Shown: positions 47,405-60,338, numbered from the stretch's first letter. The stretch: DNA of 61,031 bases from Fredinandcohnia aciditolerans (GCA_003640645.1 QGHH01000030.1:1-61031), one strand, 5' to 3'. Notes: generated by a model from the letters alone, not told the origin. Made by a program: numbers and translations.

Positions 47405-47492
47405 GATCTATTCCTCCAGATGATTTTTTATATTACAAAAAGCACTCTAAAATAAAGTCCTTATTGTCACGTCTTTTGCAAAATCATTCAAC

Positions 47493-48812
47493 TTAAGCTA
47501 AACCTAAGATTGTCATGATGACAATAACCGCCATTGCAATCCAGTGGGTAACACTAATACTGATAAATCCATTTTTGAAAGTGTCTTTCATTGTTAAACC
47601 AGTTATATTGTTAAAGATAATCAAGAATCCAGAGTAAGGGACAATTGATAGTGCTCCAGATCCGATTGCGATTGCGCGGTGAACTGTTTCAGGGTCTAAT
47701 CCCATATCTAAATATATAGGCGCAAAATTCGCAACAGAAATTCCGATTGCTCCAACTGCTGAAGCGGTAATTCCACCGATAAGACCTGTCCCAATCATTA
47801 ATGAAAGTATAGGAGGTCCAGGGATCGATTGAATTAATTGGAATACACCTTTAAACGCAGGAACACTTGTTGCAATGCTACCAAAAGCAATCGTACTACC
47901 AGTAGTAATTGTGGAAGATAACGATTCGTTAGCACCCTGATTTAATACATCTTTTTGCTGTACAATTTGTTTGCGGAATAATATTGCACTCAACACAATC
48001 GCAGCAATAAGAGCGACAATAATGATGTTACTTACAGAACTAAATACTAATATGATGCCCAATAACACGATGATAGGCAGTAAACTAAAAATGAATGGTG
48101 GGATGTCACGTTTAGATTCCTCATTACCACTTACACCCTTTTCATCTACATTAAATGTTTCGTTTTTCTTTAAACTTCTGGACAACGAGAATTTCATAAA
48201 AATGAGTATAAATAGTATAGCAACGATGGAAGTAACAATTCCAATAACCGGCGCAGCCGTTAATGTAGTACCTAAAGCCGTTGAAGGAACAACATTGTGT
48301 AAAGAAGGTGCCCCTGGCAACATCGTCATTGTGAATGTTGAAGTACCACCAAATACAGGAATGGTAACTAATTTCCACGAAAGATTAAGTTGTCTGAAGA
48401 TCGGTTTCGCCATTGGAATTAATGCAAAGATAATAACGAATACATTTATACCACCGTACGTAAGCAAAGCAGAAATAATAAATAATGCCACTAATGCGTT
48501 GTACGGATTTTTGGTTCCTACTACAGACAATACTTTATTTGCTATTGAAACCGTCGCACCACTTTTATCCATGTACTTCGCTAGGATAGAACCTAGTAAG
48601 AAAATCGCGAAATTGGATGCAATAAACCCAGCAAGAGACGTCATATACGAGTTTTCCTTGCCAAATACAGTTTCTAGTATCGGTACGTCGTTAAAAAGCA
48701 ACACGACAATCGTCGCTATAGGTGCGGCAACGATGATATTGAACTTTTTAATAATAAAGAGAACGATTGTTACGATACCTAATAAGATCCCCAATATACC
48801 TAATATATCCAT
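47493..48812 (-). CDS. GntP family organic acid/proton symporter
   Basis: A 439-residue membrane protein with about twelve to fourteen helices, matching the GntP gluconate permease family in length and in features such as FLLGSILAKYMDKSGATVSIA, LTYGGINVFVIIFALIPMA and GTSTFTMTMLPGAPSLHNVVP. It is the first gene of a two-gene operon with a hydroxyacid dehydrogenase, so its substrate is probably a hydroxy acid such as gluconate, glycerate or a relative. GGGG lies before the ATG. The LysR gene is transcribed divergently. Confidence 0.85.
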   Translation of the reverse strand: MDILGILGILLGIVTIVLFIIKKFNIIVAAPIATIVVLLFNDVPILETVFGKENSYMTSLAGFIASNFAIFLLGSILAKYMDKSGATVSIANKVLSVVGTKNPYNALVALFIISALLTYGGINVFVIIFALIPMAKPIFRQLNLSWKLVTIPVFGGTSTFTMTMLPGAPSLHNVVPSTALGTTLTAAPVIGIVTSIVAILFILIFMKFSLSRSLKKNETFNVDEKGVSGNEESKRDIPPFIFSLLPIIVLLGIILVFSSVSNIIIVALIAAIVLSAILFRKQIVQQKDVLNQGANESLSSTITTGSTIAFGSIATSVPAFKGVFQLIQSIPGPPILSLMIGTGLIGGITASAVGAIGISVANFAPIYLDMGLDPETVHRAIAIGSGALSIVPYSGFLIIFNNITGLTMKDTFKNGFISISVTHWIAMAVIVIMTILGLA

Positions 48813-48952
48813 TTTAATTTTCCCCTTTATTCATGCTGTTAAGTCTTTAGGAAGTAACGCTTACATCCTTTGCTGACAATTTGATTCAATGTGAACTTTA
48901 TCAACACCCCCTCAATAAATACAGACCAGATAAAAATTCAAAAAACCTAAAC

Positions 48953-48979
48953 CTTGAATTAAAGAATCTTTAATTCAAG
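48953..48979. promoter_or_regulatory. 27-bp palindrome in the LysR/GntP divergent region
   Basis: CTTGAATTAAAGA (48953-48965) and TCTTTAATTCAAG (48967-48979) are perfectly complementary around a single A. It lies 140 bp upstream of the permease start and 218 bp upstream of lysR, in the 385-bp divergent gap. The size and symmetry suit an operator, perhaps for the LysR protein (T-N11-A core) or a GntR-type factor. No second operator was clear. Confidence 0.6.
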
Positions 48980-49197
48980 ATATTATTACCCTAACAATTA
49001 ATAATGTAACCGATATAAAATCATAAGTAAAATGAATATAAATTATAAAACCTATGCATTTTATCTATAATTTAGCAATGATCCCGATACTCCTTCGGTT
49101 TGCAACATCTTTCGAAAATTTGTACAAAATTCTACATATAGCTAAAATGAATAATAACGTTACCGGTCATGAACACTATCTATAAAGGAGTCGAACA

Positions 49198-50076
49198 ATG
49201 GATACGAAGCAATTATATTATTTTATTGAAGTGGCAAAGCAAAAAAGCTTTACTCGTGCAGCTCAAGTCCTTTGCTTAACGCAACCGACCATTAGTAAAA
49301 TGGTAAGAAATCTTGAAGATGAGTTGAAAGTGGAACTAATTGATCGGACAGCGAAGAGGATCGAGTTAACCGTTGCAGGAGAAATTGTATTTGAGGAAGG
49401 AAAAAAGATTTTAGAGAAGATAGATGATTTATCTTCGCTCTTAAATGACATGATGAATTTGAAAAAAGGAAAGCTGAAAATTGGGGTGCCTCCTCTTATT
49501 GGATATTTGTTCTTCCCAAAAATTATAAAAGGATTTCGAGATTTAAATCCTGATATCTCGATCCAACTAGTTGAAAATGGTGCACTAAAAATAAAGGATT
49601 CGGTAAAAGAAGGGATACTTGATTTAGGTGTGGCCCCATTACCTGTAGAGGAAGATGAATTTGATGTGATTCCTATAGTAGAGGAGGAGATGATGTTATT
49701 TGTTCATTCTTCTCATCCTCTTGCTACTAGAGAAAAGGTGTCTATAATCGACATAAAGGATGAATCAGTTGTCCATTTTCAAGATGATTCCACTCTTTAT
49801 CAGCAAGTTCTGCAGGAATGCTTAAAAGCCGGGTTCCGTCCCAATGTTACGTACCAAAGTACGTATTGGGACTTTATTACGGAGATGGTAAAGCAGAATC
49901 TGGGCGTTTCGATATTTCCTCAGTCCCTTGCAAAAAGAGTAGACCAAAGTCTTATTAAAGCTATTCCGATTGAACCAACTATTATCTGGAAGATAGGAAT
50001 TATATTAAAAAAAGACAAGTATGTTTCTTATGCAGCAAAGGAAATGGTTTCATATATTTGTTCGCGAGGGAGATAA
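49198..50076 (+). CDS. LysR family transcription regulator
   Basis: A 292-residue LysR-type regulator. The N-terminal winged helix (residues 1-60) reads LYYFIEVAKQKSFTRAAQVLCLTQPTISKMVRNLEDEL, and the effector-binding domain starts near residue 90 (LKIGVPPLIGYLFFPKIIKGF). The region resembles CitR/CynR/CidR-type regulators of Bacillus. AAAGGAG lies before the ATG. It is divergent from the GntP-dehydrogenase operon and probably activates it in response to a hydroxyacid or pathway intermediate. Confidence 0.9.
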   Translation: MDTKQLYYFIEVAKQKSFTRAAQVLCLTQPTISKMVRNLEDELKVELIDRTAKRIELTVAGEIVFEEGKKILEKIDDLSSLLNDMMNLKKGKLKIGVPPLIGYLFFPKIIKGFRDLNPDISIQLVENGALKIKDSVKEGILDLGVAPLPVEEDEFDVIPIVEEEMMLFVHSSHPLATREKVSIIDIKDESVVHFQDDSTLYQQVLQECLKAGFRPNVTYQSTYWDFITEMVKQNLGVSIFPQSLAKRVDQSLIKAIPIEPTIIWKIGIILKKDKYVSYAAKEMVSYICSRGR

Positions 50077-50128
50077 GACATAGACGTGTATAATAGGTAT
50101 TAAAAATTTGCAAATAGGGTGACAACAA

Positions 50129-51670
50129 ATGGTAACAAAGGAATTGTGTAAGATAGTGATTGTTGATGATGAAGTCTTAATTAGACAGGGAATCAAACAT
50201 TATGTGAATTGGGAGCAGGAAGGTTTTCAAATTGTGGGAGAAGCTTCGAATGGAAAGGAAGCACTTGAAATCATAGAACAAACACAGCCCCAGATCGTCA
50301 TAACTGATATTGTCATGCCAATCATGGACGGAGAAGAATTGACCAGAATCGTTAAGTCAAAATATCCAGAGATTGAAATCATCGTATTAAGCAGTTTCGG
50401 AGAGTTTGATTATGTTCGGTCTAGCTTTCAAAGTGGAGTTGTTGATTATATACTAAAGCCCAAGCTTGATGCTAATTCACTTTTAAGCGTGCTAAATAAA
50501 GCAGTAAGCAAATTACCCTCTGCAGATGCAATTGAGACTAAACAACAGGATCACATATCAATCGATCATGTTATTGATAAGATCATGTCGGGGTATGAAA
50601 CAGATTACGATACCGAACTGATAGCGAGGGTGTTTCCCTATGACAGTTTCTGTCTATTAGGGGTTGTTTTTATTGGGAACCTTCCAAGGGTTGAACGCAG
50701 CCAAATACAGGATCGTATCACCGGACAGTTTGCATCTTTTGTAGACCAAGGAATCTATCACCTGATTCCCTTTACAAAAGATGAAACCGTCATTCTTCTG
50801 AATATAAATAAAGACCACACCCAAAGGGTCGTTGAGTTTGCATACATGGTGGCAGAAAGCCAAACGGATTCAGGCTTTGTTCTAAGTGATCCGTTCTCTG
50901 ACTTCTCACAGATTGGACTCATTTATCGTGAGAAGGTTTCAAAGTTAATGCAATATCGATTTTATTTTCCAGACATCCCTCTTTTACGGGCACAAGATTT
51001 ACAAAGAGACATTCCTAACATTGAACCTTTTAAGATAGACTGGTTCACAAACGAATGTAAGCAAGAACGTTTCCAAGATGCTTTCAGCTATTTGCAGGAT
51101 TATGTAACTTCATTTTCTACAAGCTATACAACAGATGTATTTGAGTTTAAATCATTCTTTGAACATATCATCTTTCACATTACCGTTCTTCTGGGTAATT
51201 CGGAGTACGATTTCGCGGAGATAGAGAATGCCAAGTATGAATATTTCAGATCAATTAATGAGGCTCAATCATCTACTGAAACAGTCGAAATTCTACTAAC
51301 TTTTATTGAACAAGTAAACAAATGCCTACAATCGGAGAAGAATCAACCGATTAATTTAAATATGAAAAAAATCCTGCAATATATTGAAGAACATTATGCG
51401 GAACCACTAAGCCTTGCTGGTGTAGCCGAACATTTCCATTTTAATCCTTCGTATTTGTCCAGCTATTTTTCGACTCATAATAAAGAAGGATTTATTGAGT
51501 ATTTGAATAAAGTTCGAATTGAAAAAGCTTCACAGTTCCTGCTAAAGGATACAGCACCCATTTCAGAAATTAGTGGAATGGTTGGTTATTCGGAACATAG
51601 TTATTTCTGTAAAGTTTTTAAAAAGGTACACGGAATGTCACCTAGTAAATTTAGACGAAAAAAGAGATGA
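50129..51670 (+). CDS. YesN-type response regulator (second system)
   Basis: A 513-residue receiver-AraC regulator, paralogous in design to the one at 15134-16714. Asp60 in VITDIVMPIMDGEEL is the phosphoacceptor and YILKPKLDAN holds the conserved lysine. The C-terminal AraC HTH pair is LAGVAEHFHFNPSYLSSYFSTHN and ISEISGMVGYSEHSYFCKVFKKVHG. The middle 250 residues match no domain I can name. It is followed at one base by the kinase, here in the reverse of the usual kinase-regulator order, and should control the sugar importer downstream. Confidence 0.9.
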   Translation: MVTKELCKIVIVDDEVLIRQGIKHYVNWEQEGFQIVGEASNGKEALEIIEQTQPQIVITDIVMPIMDGEELTRIVKSKYPEIEIIVLSSFGEFDYVRSSFQSGVVDYILKPKLDANSLLSVLNKAVSKLPSADAIETKQQDHISIDHVIDKIMSGYETDYDTELIARVFPYDSFCLLGVVFIGNLPRVERSQIQDRITGQFASFVDQGIYHLIPFTKDETVILLNINKDHTQRVVEFAYMVAESQTDSGFVLSDPFSDFSQIGLIYREKVSKLMQYRFYFPDIPLLRAQDLQRDIPNIEPFKIDWFTNECKQERFQDAFSYLQDYVTSFSTSYTTDVFEFKSFFEHIIFHITVLLGNSEYDFAEIENAKYEYFRSINEAQSSTETVEILLTFIEQVNKCLQSEKNQPINLNMKKILQYIEEHYAEPLSLAGVAEHFHFNPSYLSSYFSTHNKEGFIEYLNKVRIEKASQFLLKDTAPISEISGMVGYSEHSYFCKVFKKVHGMSPSKFRRKKR

Positions 51671-51671
51671 G

Positions 51672-53429
51672 ATGTACATGAGAATTTTACGTAATGGATT
51701 TAAACATAATAGTCTGTTTTATAAAATGTTTCTTCTTACCATCGTTATCATTGTTACGGTTTCCTCATTGATATCATGGACCACTTTCCGAATGTCAGAG
51801 AAGTTTTTTGTCGAGCGGTTTAGTTTTAACAATAGCAAGGTGATGGACCAGATAAAGGAGAGTTTAGGTACTTTTCATTATTCGATTGTGATCGCTTCGA
51901 ATAAACTCTTACAAAACGGAACGGTTAAGAGTTTTCTCACAGGTAATCACTCAAATCGTATGTTGGGCAGCTATTATTATCAAGTAAATTCACAATTGGA
52001 AACGATAGAATCAAGTGTAGAAGCTTATAATGTAAGCATTTTGGTCCATGGTATAAATGGTGTTAGTTATGCAACGGATCGACCTGCATGGGCCTTGTCG
52101 GATGAAAGATTGCAGGATCACTTCATTACTACGGCTACACTTAAACAGCCTAAAAAACTGCTTTATCATCTTGAACAACAAAAGGATGATCAAGTCATTA
52201 TTGCATCAAAGGCATTTATGGAACGTACGTCAAACTATATTTATGGTTCCATGTACTTTACGATTCTAGAAGAAGATTTTCGAAAGTTTTATAGTAGCTA
52301 TACTAGTTTAGGAAATGACGTGCTAGTGATGGATCCGTCGGGGACCATTTTATCTAGTAATCGGGAGGAGTTCATTGGAAAAAAAGAAGTAGAACTTCTT
52401 AACTATGCCATCCAATTAGAGGATCAACAAAAGAATTATATGGATACAGATTTTAAGGGGAAAGATCATATTATTATGTCAGAATTTAGCCCTACCATGA
52501 ATTTGTATCTGGTCAATTTAATTGATAAACAAACAGCATTTAAGGATATCATTGATAAAAAATCAATTGTCATGATCAGCGTACTATTTATGATCCTAGC
52601 GATTATCATTGTGTTTTTTGCCTCAAGAAGGTTGACAAATTCGTTGACAAAACTCGTAAAGCAAATTGAAAATACCCCAAAAAATGATTTTGATCACTAT
52701 ATACCGGTAACGGGTACGTATGAAACACGACAAATTGGTCAAGCCTTCAATTCAATGCTTGATGAGCTTCATGAGTATGTAGACCAGCTTGTGCTGAGCC
52801 AAAAACAGAAACGAAATGCAGAATTAGCGGCACTCCAGCAACAAATCAATCCACATTTTTTATATAATACGTTAACTTCAATCAAGTTCATGGTGCAGCA
52901 AGGGGGAAAAGAAGAGGCAACCGAAACAGTTAATGCGCTAATCTCTCTCCTTCAAAATACCATTGGCAATATTAGTGAAACAATCACTGTGGACCAGGAA
53001 ATTGATAATTTAAAAAGCTATGTCTTTATTAACCAGAAACGATATGGTGAGCGAATTCGAGTAAATTATTTTATCGGACCGGAAAGCAATGATGTCCAAA
53101 TTCCGAAACTCATTTTACAACCATTTATTGAAAATTCCTTTTTCCATGGCTTTAATAAAAAGAGTGGTGGGACTATTAATGTTCTCGTTTGGAAAGAAGA
53201 GGATACCCTTATTTGTGAGGTCTTAGATAATGGTGACGGAATGGAAGTGTCTACCAATCATATACTTCCGGATACGAAGCGCAAACAACATATGTTCAGT
53301 GGGATCGGTGTTCGGAATGTTAACGAACGCATCCAGCTATTATATGGAGAAGACTATGGTGTGACGATCTCAAGTAATCTCGGAGAAGGGACAAAGGTTC
53401 GTATCACACTTCCAATACAAAAAAGCTAA
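51672..53429 (+). CDS. YesM-type sensor histidine kinase (second system)
   Basis: A 585-residue kinase with the standard YesM layout: one helix at about 15-38, an extracytoplasmic dCache-like sensor of about 260 residues, a second helix near 298-320 (SIVMISVLFMILAIIIVFFA), HAMP, then the His_kinase domain with histidine in QQQINPHFLYNTLTSIKF and the HATPase (QPFIENSFFHGF, VLDNGDGM, GEGTKVRI). Unlike the 917-residue kinase it keeps the DNGxG box. It starts at 51672, one base after the regulator stop, or at the ATG two codons later. Confidence 0.88.
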   Translation: MYMRILRNGFKHNSLFYKMFLLTIVIIVTVSSLISWTTFRMSEKFFVERFSFNNSKVMDQIKESLGTFHYSIVIASNKLLQNGTVKSFLTGNHSNRMLGSYYYQVNSQLETIESSVEAYNVSILVHGINGVSYATDRPAWALSDERLQDHFITTATLKQPKKLLYHLEQQKDDQVIIASKAFMERTSNYIYGSMYFTILEEDFRKFYSSYTSLGNDVLVMDPSGTILSSNREEFIGKKEVELLNYAIQLEDQQKNYMDTDFKGKDHIIMSEFSPTMNLYLVNLIDKQTAFKDIIDKKSIVMISVLFMILAIIIVFFASRRLTNSLTKLVKQIENTPKNDFDHYIPVTGTYETRQIGQAFNSMLDELHEYVDQLVLSQKQKRNAELAALQQQINPHFLYNTLTSIKFMVQQGGKEEATETVNALISLLQNTIGNISETITVDQEIDNLKSYVFINQKRYGERIRVNYFIGPESNDVQIPKLILQPFIENSFFHGFNKKSGGTINVLVWKEEDTLICEVLDNGDGMEVSTNHILPDTKRKQHMFSGIGVRNVNERIQLLYGEDYGVTISSNLGEGTKVRITLPIQKS

Positions 53430-53564
53430 AAAAATTCACAGTACCTAAAGAAAATCCAAGTCAGTAAATGGAAGCGTAACCAACATACAAAAATATCACA
53501 AATTTACAAAAATATCGTCCTAACTCATGCACACAAGGTGATGATAACATTAAAAATGTAAGGA

Positions 53565-53578
53565 GGACAACGCTTACA
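53565..53578 (+). promoter_or_regulatory. Candidate cre site before the second importer
   Basis: GGACAACGCTTACA matches the cre pattern TGWAARCGYTWNCW in 12 of 14 positions, 30 bp before the binding-protein start. It suggests CcpA control, as for the first importer, with less certainty. Confidence 0.4.
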
Positions 53579-53607
53579 TTAACAGACATTCTTAGGGGGA
53601 TTCAAAC

Positions 53608-54894
53608 ATGAAGAAAGTAATTGCAATATTGATGGTTAGCATGCTTTTGTTGGCTGCGTGTTCTTCGGGGTCTTCGAATAGTACTGAACCAGAGGGAAAC
53701 TCAGGTTCAAATGAGGTTACTGTTTGGGCTTGGGATCCAAACTTTAACATTAAAGCAATTGAATTAGCAAAAGAAGCGTATGCTGCTGAAAATCCAGACG
53801 TCAACATCAAGATTATTGAAAATGCGCAAGATGACATTGTGCAAAAGCTAAATACGAGCTTAAGTTCTGGGACAACGAAAGGATTGCCAAATATCGTATT
53901 AATTGAGGATTATCGTGCACAAAGTTTTTTACAAGCGTATCCTGACATGTTCCATCCACTCACTGGAACTTATAAAACAGAAGATTTTGTTCCATATAAA
54001 GTTGAAGCAACGAGTGTAAATGACGAAAACTACGGTCTTCCATTTGACTCAGGAGTAACTGGATTATACGTGAGAACAGATTACTTAGCAGAAGCGGGTT
54101 ATACGGTTGAAGACTTACAAAACATAAATTGGAAAGAATACATTGAAATTGGTAAGAAAGTAAAAGAAGCAACAGGGAAGAGATTACTTACGCTTGACCC
54201 AAATGAGTTAGGAATTATTCATACCATGATTCAGTCAGCAGGTGAGTGGTACGTCAAGGAAGATGGGACTACGCCACATATAGCTGATAATAAGGCTCTT
54301 AAAAAGTCATTTGAGATTTATAAAGAACTTGTTGAGAACGACCTAATGAATTTTCACTCAGACTGGAATCAATTCTTGGCTACATTTAACGGTGGAGAAG
54401 TTGCGACAGTAACGACTGGAAACTGGATTACTCCTTCCATCAAAGCCGAAAGCTCTCAATCTGGTAAGTGGGCTGTAGTACCTCATCCAACTCTTCCAGG
54501 CATTGAATCTGTAAATGCATCTAACCTAGGTGGTGCATCGTGGTATGTTCTAAATGTTCCAGGTAAAGAGAACGCAGTTGATTTCCTTACAAAGACATTT
54601 GGCTCGAATGTAGATTTGTATCAAAAATTAGTAACTGAAATCGGGGTAATCGGTACTTATATCCCGGCTACAGAAGGAGAAGCCTATCAGAGAACAGATG
54701 AATTCTTTGGTGGTCAATCTATTGTCTCCGATTTTTCGAAATGGGCTGAAGAAATTCCGCAAGTTAACTATGGGATGCACACATATGCGATTGAAAGTAT
54801 TTTAATTGTGTCAATGCAAAATTATCTGAATGGACAAAACTTAGACACAGTACTAGAATATGCACAACAACAAGCGGAAACACAAATCAAATAA
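53608..54894 (+). CDS. Sugar ABC transporter binding lipoprotein (family 1)
   Basis: A 428-residue solute-binding protein of the carbohydrate CUT1 type. The signal peptide ends in LLAAC, so Cys18 is lipidated, followed by a Ser/Gly linker. The mature protein shows VTVWAWDPNFNIKAIELAKEAY and VTTGNWITPSIKAESS, typical of sugar binders. GGGGG before the ATG supports the start. The next genes are two permeases and a beta-galactosidase, so a galactoside such as a galacto-oligosaccharide is the likely ligand. It is a smaller and different type from the LplA-like protein in the first importer. Confidence 0.9.
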   Translation: MKKVIAILMVSMLLLAACSSGSSNSTEPEGNSGSNEVTVWAWDPNFNIKAIELAKEAYAAENPDVNIKIIENAQDDIVQKLNTSLSSGTTKGLPNIVLIEDYRAQSFLQAYPDMFHPLTGTYKTEDFVPYKVEATSVNDENYGLPFDSGVTGLYVRTDYLAEAGYTVEDLQNINWKEYIEIGKKVKEATGKRLLTLDPNELGIIHTMIQSAGEWYVKEDGTTPHIADNKALKKSFEIYKELVENDLMNFHSDWNQFLATFNGGEVATVTTGNWITPSIKAESSQSGKWAVVPHPTLPGIESVNASNLGGASWYVLNVPGKENAVDFLTKTFGSNVDLYQKLVTEIGVIGTYIPATEGEAYQRTDEFFGGQSIVSDFSKWAEEIPQVNYGMHTYAIESILIVSMQNYLNGQNLDTVLEYAQQQAETQIK

Positions 54895-54907
54895 TAGATT
54901 CGAATTT

Positions 54908-54971
54908 AATAGTCCTCGGAACTTGCCGGCTTCACCTGTTCGGAATAATGGTGGGCTCTTCCGAGGCTATT
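54908..54971 (+). other. Intercistronic stem-loop between binding protein and permease
   Basis: AATAGTCCTCGGAA pairs with TTCCGAGGCTATT over 13 bp with one bulge. The 37-nt loop can fold further (GGCTTCACC with GGTGGGC). No T-run follows. Such structures after a binding-protein cistron often protect its mRNA, so that more binding protein than permease is made. Confidence 0.6.
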
Positions 54972-55001
54972 CTTATATAGATTAGTAGGGAGTTGAGAGA
55001 A

Positions 55002-55931
55002 GTGATACAAGCAACTACGAAACAGAACATAGAGACGAAACCAAGAAAATATAACAACAAACTCCGGTTTAAAAATGGGTTAATTGGCTGGTCGTTTATC
55101 TCAATAGCAACGGCCATGATTTGTATATTTTACTTCTATCCAATGGTCCAAGCGCTGATTCTTTCTTTTCAATCAGGTGCTGGCACAAATCTACAGTTTG
55201 TAGGTTTCGAAAATTACAAGAGGCTATTTACTGACCCGACGTTTATAACGGCTGTGAAAAATACAGTAATCTACCTCATCATCCAAGTACCTGTCATGAT
55301 CATTCTGGCATTGTTTTTATCGGTAATGTTAAATAATAAAAATTTGAAGCTAAAAGGATTCTTTCGTACGGCGATCTTTTTACCGTGTATTACGTCACTT
55401 GTCGCGTATTCGGTCGTATTCAAATATTTATTTAGTACAGATGGCATCATAAACAAAATGCTGATTAATCTTTCGCTGATCGCAGAACCGATTCAATGGC
55501 TCACAGATCCTTTTTGGGCAAAGGTAACTATAATAATTGCAATCACATGGCGCTGGACAGGCTATAATATGATTTTTTATCTATCTGCTCTGCAAAATGT
55601 GGATAACTCAATATATGAAGCAGCAAAAATTGATGGTGCAAATGCTTTTCAACAATTCTTTAAAATTACAATTCCAATGCTAAAGCCGATTATTTTATTT
55701 ACATCCATCACATCTACCATTGGTACGCTTCAATTATTTGATGAAGTAATGAATATAACAAAGGGTGGACCAGGTAATGCAACATTAACAATCTCTCAGT
55801 ATATTTATGATCTCTCATTTAAATATACTCCTGATTTTGGCTATGCTGCGACTGTGTCATATGCAATAGTGATTATGATCATTTTCTTCTCGATCATTCA
55901 GTTCAAAGTAGCAGGTGATAAAAATGCATAA
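55002..55931 (+). CDS. Sugar ABC transporter permease (MalF-like)
   Basis: A 309-residue permease with six helices. The EAA loop is IYEAAKIDGANAFQQFFKITIPMLKP. I chose the GTG at 55002, because GGGAG lies eight bases upstream; the frame also allows a TTG at 54993. The N-terminal tail is basic. It is the first membrane subunit of the second importer, and its end overlaps the next permease gene by eight bases. Confidence 0.87.
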   Translation: MIQATTKQNIETKPRKYNNKLRFKNGLIGWSFISIATAMICIFYFYPMVQALILSFQSGAGTNLQFVGFENYKRLFTDPTFITAVKNTVIYLIIQVPVMIILALFLSVMLNNKNLKLKGFFRTAIFLPCITSLVAYSVVFKYLFSTDGIINKMLINLSLIAEPIQWLTDPFWAKVTIIIAITWRWTGYNMIFYLSALQNVDNSIYEAAKIDGANAFQQFFKITIPMLKPIILFTSITSTIGTLQLFDEVMNITKGGPGNATLTISQYIYDLSFKYTPDFGYAATVSYAIVIMIIFFSIIQFKVAGDKNA

Positions 55932-56748
55932 AATAAAACAGTCTTTCGTTTATATCATTCTATCGATTTTTACAATCATCTCTATTTTCCCATTTCTATG
56001 GATGATTGTTAGTGCGACAAATAAATCTGTTGATGTGACAAATGGGAGGTTATTGCCTGGAACACAATTGGTGGAAAATTTCCAGAACCTATTAAATTCG
56101 GTTAACCTTGTTCCAGCGTTAATGAATTCAGCCATCATCTCGATCGCAACGACCGTTTTATCCCTTGTCATTGCATCACTAGCAGGATATGGCTTTGAAA
56201 TCTACCGGAGTAAGGCAAAGGATGTAGTCTTTAATATCTTGCTTCTTTCGATGATGATTCCGTTTGCAGCACTGATGATTCCGCTCTTCCGGATGTTTGG
56301 GACTATTTCACAATATGCACCTGGGATTGGGATTGATACGTTAACTGCTGCTATGTTGCCAAGTATCACAACAGCATTTCTGATCTTTTTCTTCAGACAG
56401 AATACAAAGATGTTTCCAAGAGCGCTATTAGAAGCGGGACGAATCGACGGTTTGACAGAGCTTGGTGTATTCTTCCGAATCTATGTACCTACAATGAAAA
56501 CAACCTATGCGGCGGCAGCCATCATTACGTTTATGGCAAGTTGGAACAATTATCTATGGCCACTCGTTGTACTACAGTCACCTGAAAACCATACGATTCC
56601 ATTGCTTATTTCGAATCTTGGTTCGAGCCATGCACCTGATTTCGGGATGATTATGACAACAATTGTGATTGCAACATTACCAACAGCACTCATCTTCTTC
56701 CTACTTCAAAAGCATTTCGTAGCAGGAATGATGGGGTCGGTAAAATAA
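55924..56748 (+). CDS. Sugar ABC transporter permease (MalG-like)
   Basis: A 274-residue permease with six helices, partner of the previous gene. The EAA loop is LLEAGRIDGLTELGVFFRIYVPTMK, and the C-terminus FFLLQKHFVAGMMGSVK is the usual ending. AGGTGA precedes the ATG at 55924. No ATPase gene is present downstream, so a shared MsmX-type ATPase is needed. After it comes a GC-rich repeat element and then a beta-galactosidase gene. Confidence 0.88.
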   Translation: MHKIKQSFVYIILSIFTIISIFPFLWMIVSATNKSVDVTNGRLLPGTQLVENFQNLLNSVNLVPALMNSAIISIATTVLSLVIASLAGYGFEIYRSKAKDVVFNILLLSMMIPFAALMIPLFRMFGTISQYAPGIGIDTLTAAMLPSITTAFLIFFFRQNTKMFPRALLEAGRIDGLTELGVFFRIYVPTMKTTYAAAAIITFMASWNNYLWPLVVLQSPENHTIPLLISNLGSSHAPDFGMIMTTIVIATLPTALIFFLLQKHFVAGMMGSVK

Positions 56749-56799
56749 CTGGGCTTCTTTCTAAAAGATTGTTGCTTTTGTTAATAAATTGCAAACCAA

Positions 56800-57168
56800 G
56801 TTGATTGGAGCGGTAGGGTGCGACTCCTCGAAAATGTATTTACATATTCTTCGTGCGTGGGTTATTTCAAAGAAGCAAATTCAATGTCCAGCGGGAAAAG
56901 CGTGAGACTTGAGACCCCGCAGAAGCCGCAGCGACCTGTCCAGTTGCAGCGGCTAGAAACTCGAGAAATTTCAACTCCTCCTTCAGAGGCAAAATACGCC
57001 TCTTTGTCGGAGTCTCCGACGCACACGACGTGCTAGTGCCGACTTCGCCACAGGACGTGGCGCTTTAGTCGGCCAATTTTCTCGTTTCTGTGCAAGCCGC
57101 CTCCACATTTCGTTGAGGAGGCTCAAGCCATGCCCGCCGAAAGCGTCCACCTGAAGCGGAAGTCAACA
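56800..57168. repeat. Nested GC-rich composite intergenic repeat
   Basis: The outer element begins TTGATTGGAGCGG and ends CCTGAAGCGGAAGTCAACA, with GAGACCCCGCAG and GAGGAGGCTCAAGCC inside. That layout recalls a palindromic repeat seen between genes of many Bacillaceae. Its middle is interrupted at about 56934 by a second repeat, starting CCTGTCCAGTTGCAGCGGC and running to about 57080 with paired GAGGCAAAATACGCCTC and GTCGGAGTCTCCGAC hairpins. GC content is well above the surroundings. The gap 56749-57241 has no gene. Confidence 0.7.
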
Positions 57169-57226
57169 ATATAAAAACAACAAGGCATATGAAAACAGCC
57201 AATAACAAACACCATTTGGTAGATGA

Positions 57227-60313
<3,087 letters not shown>

Positions 60314-60338
60314 AGGTGCCTGTTTTAGGGACAAAATG

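Noticed and set aside
46571-48812. GntP and dehydrogenase genes as part of sialic acid catabolism
   Set aside because: They lie on the other strand, 11 kb away, with their own LysR regulator and terminator, and no step in the NanAEK route needs them.
47971-48876. 301-codon plus-strand open frame
   Set aside because: It is antisense to the GntP permease gene; its composition is that expected from the opposite strand of a membrane protein and it has no family signature.
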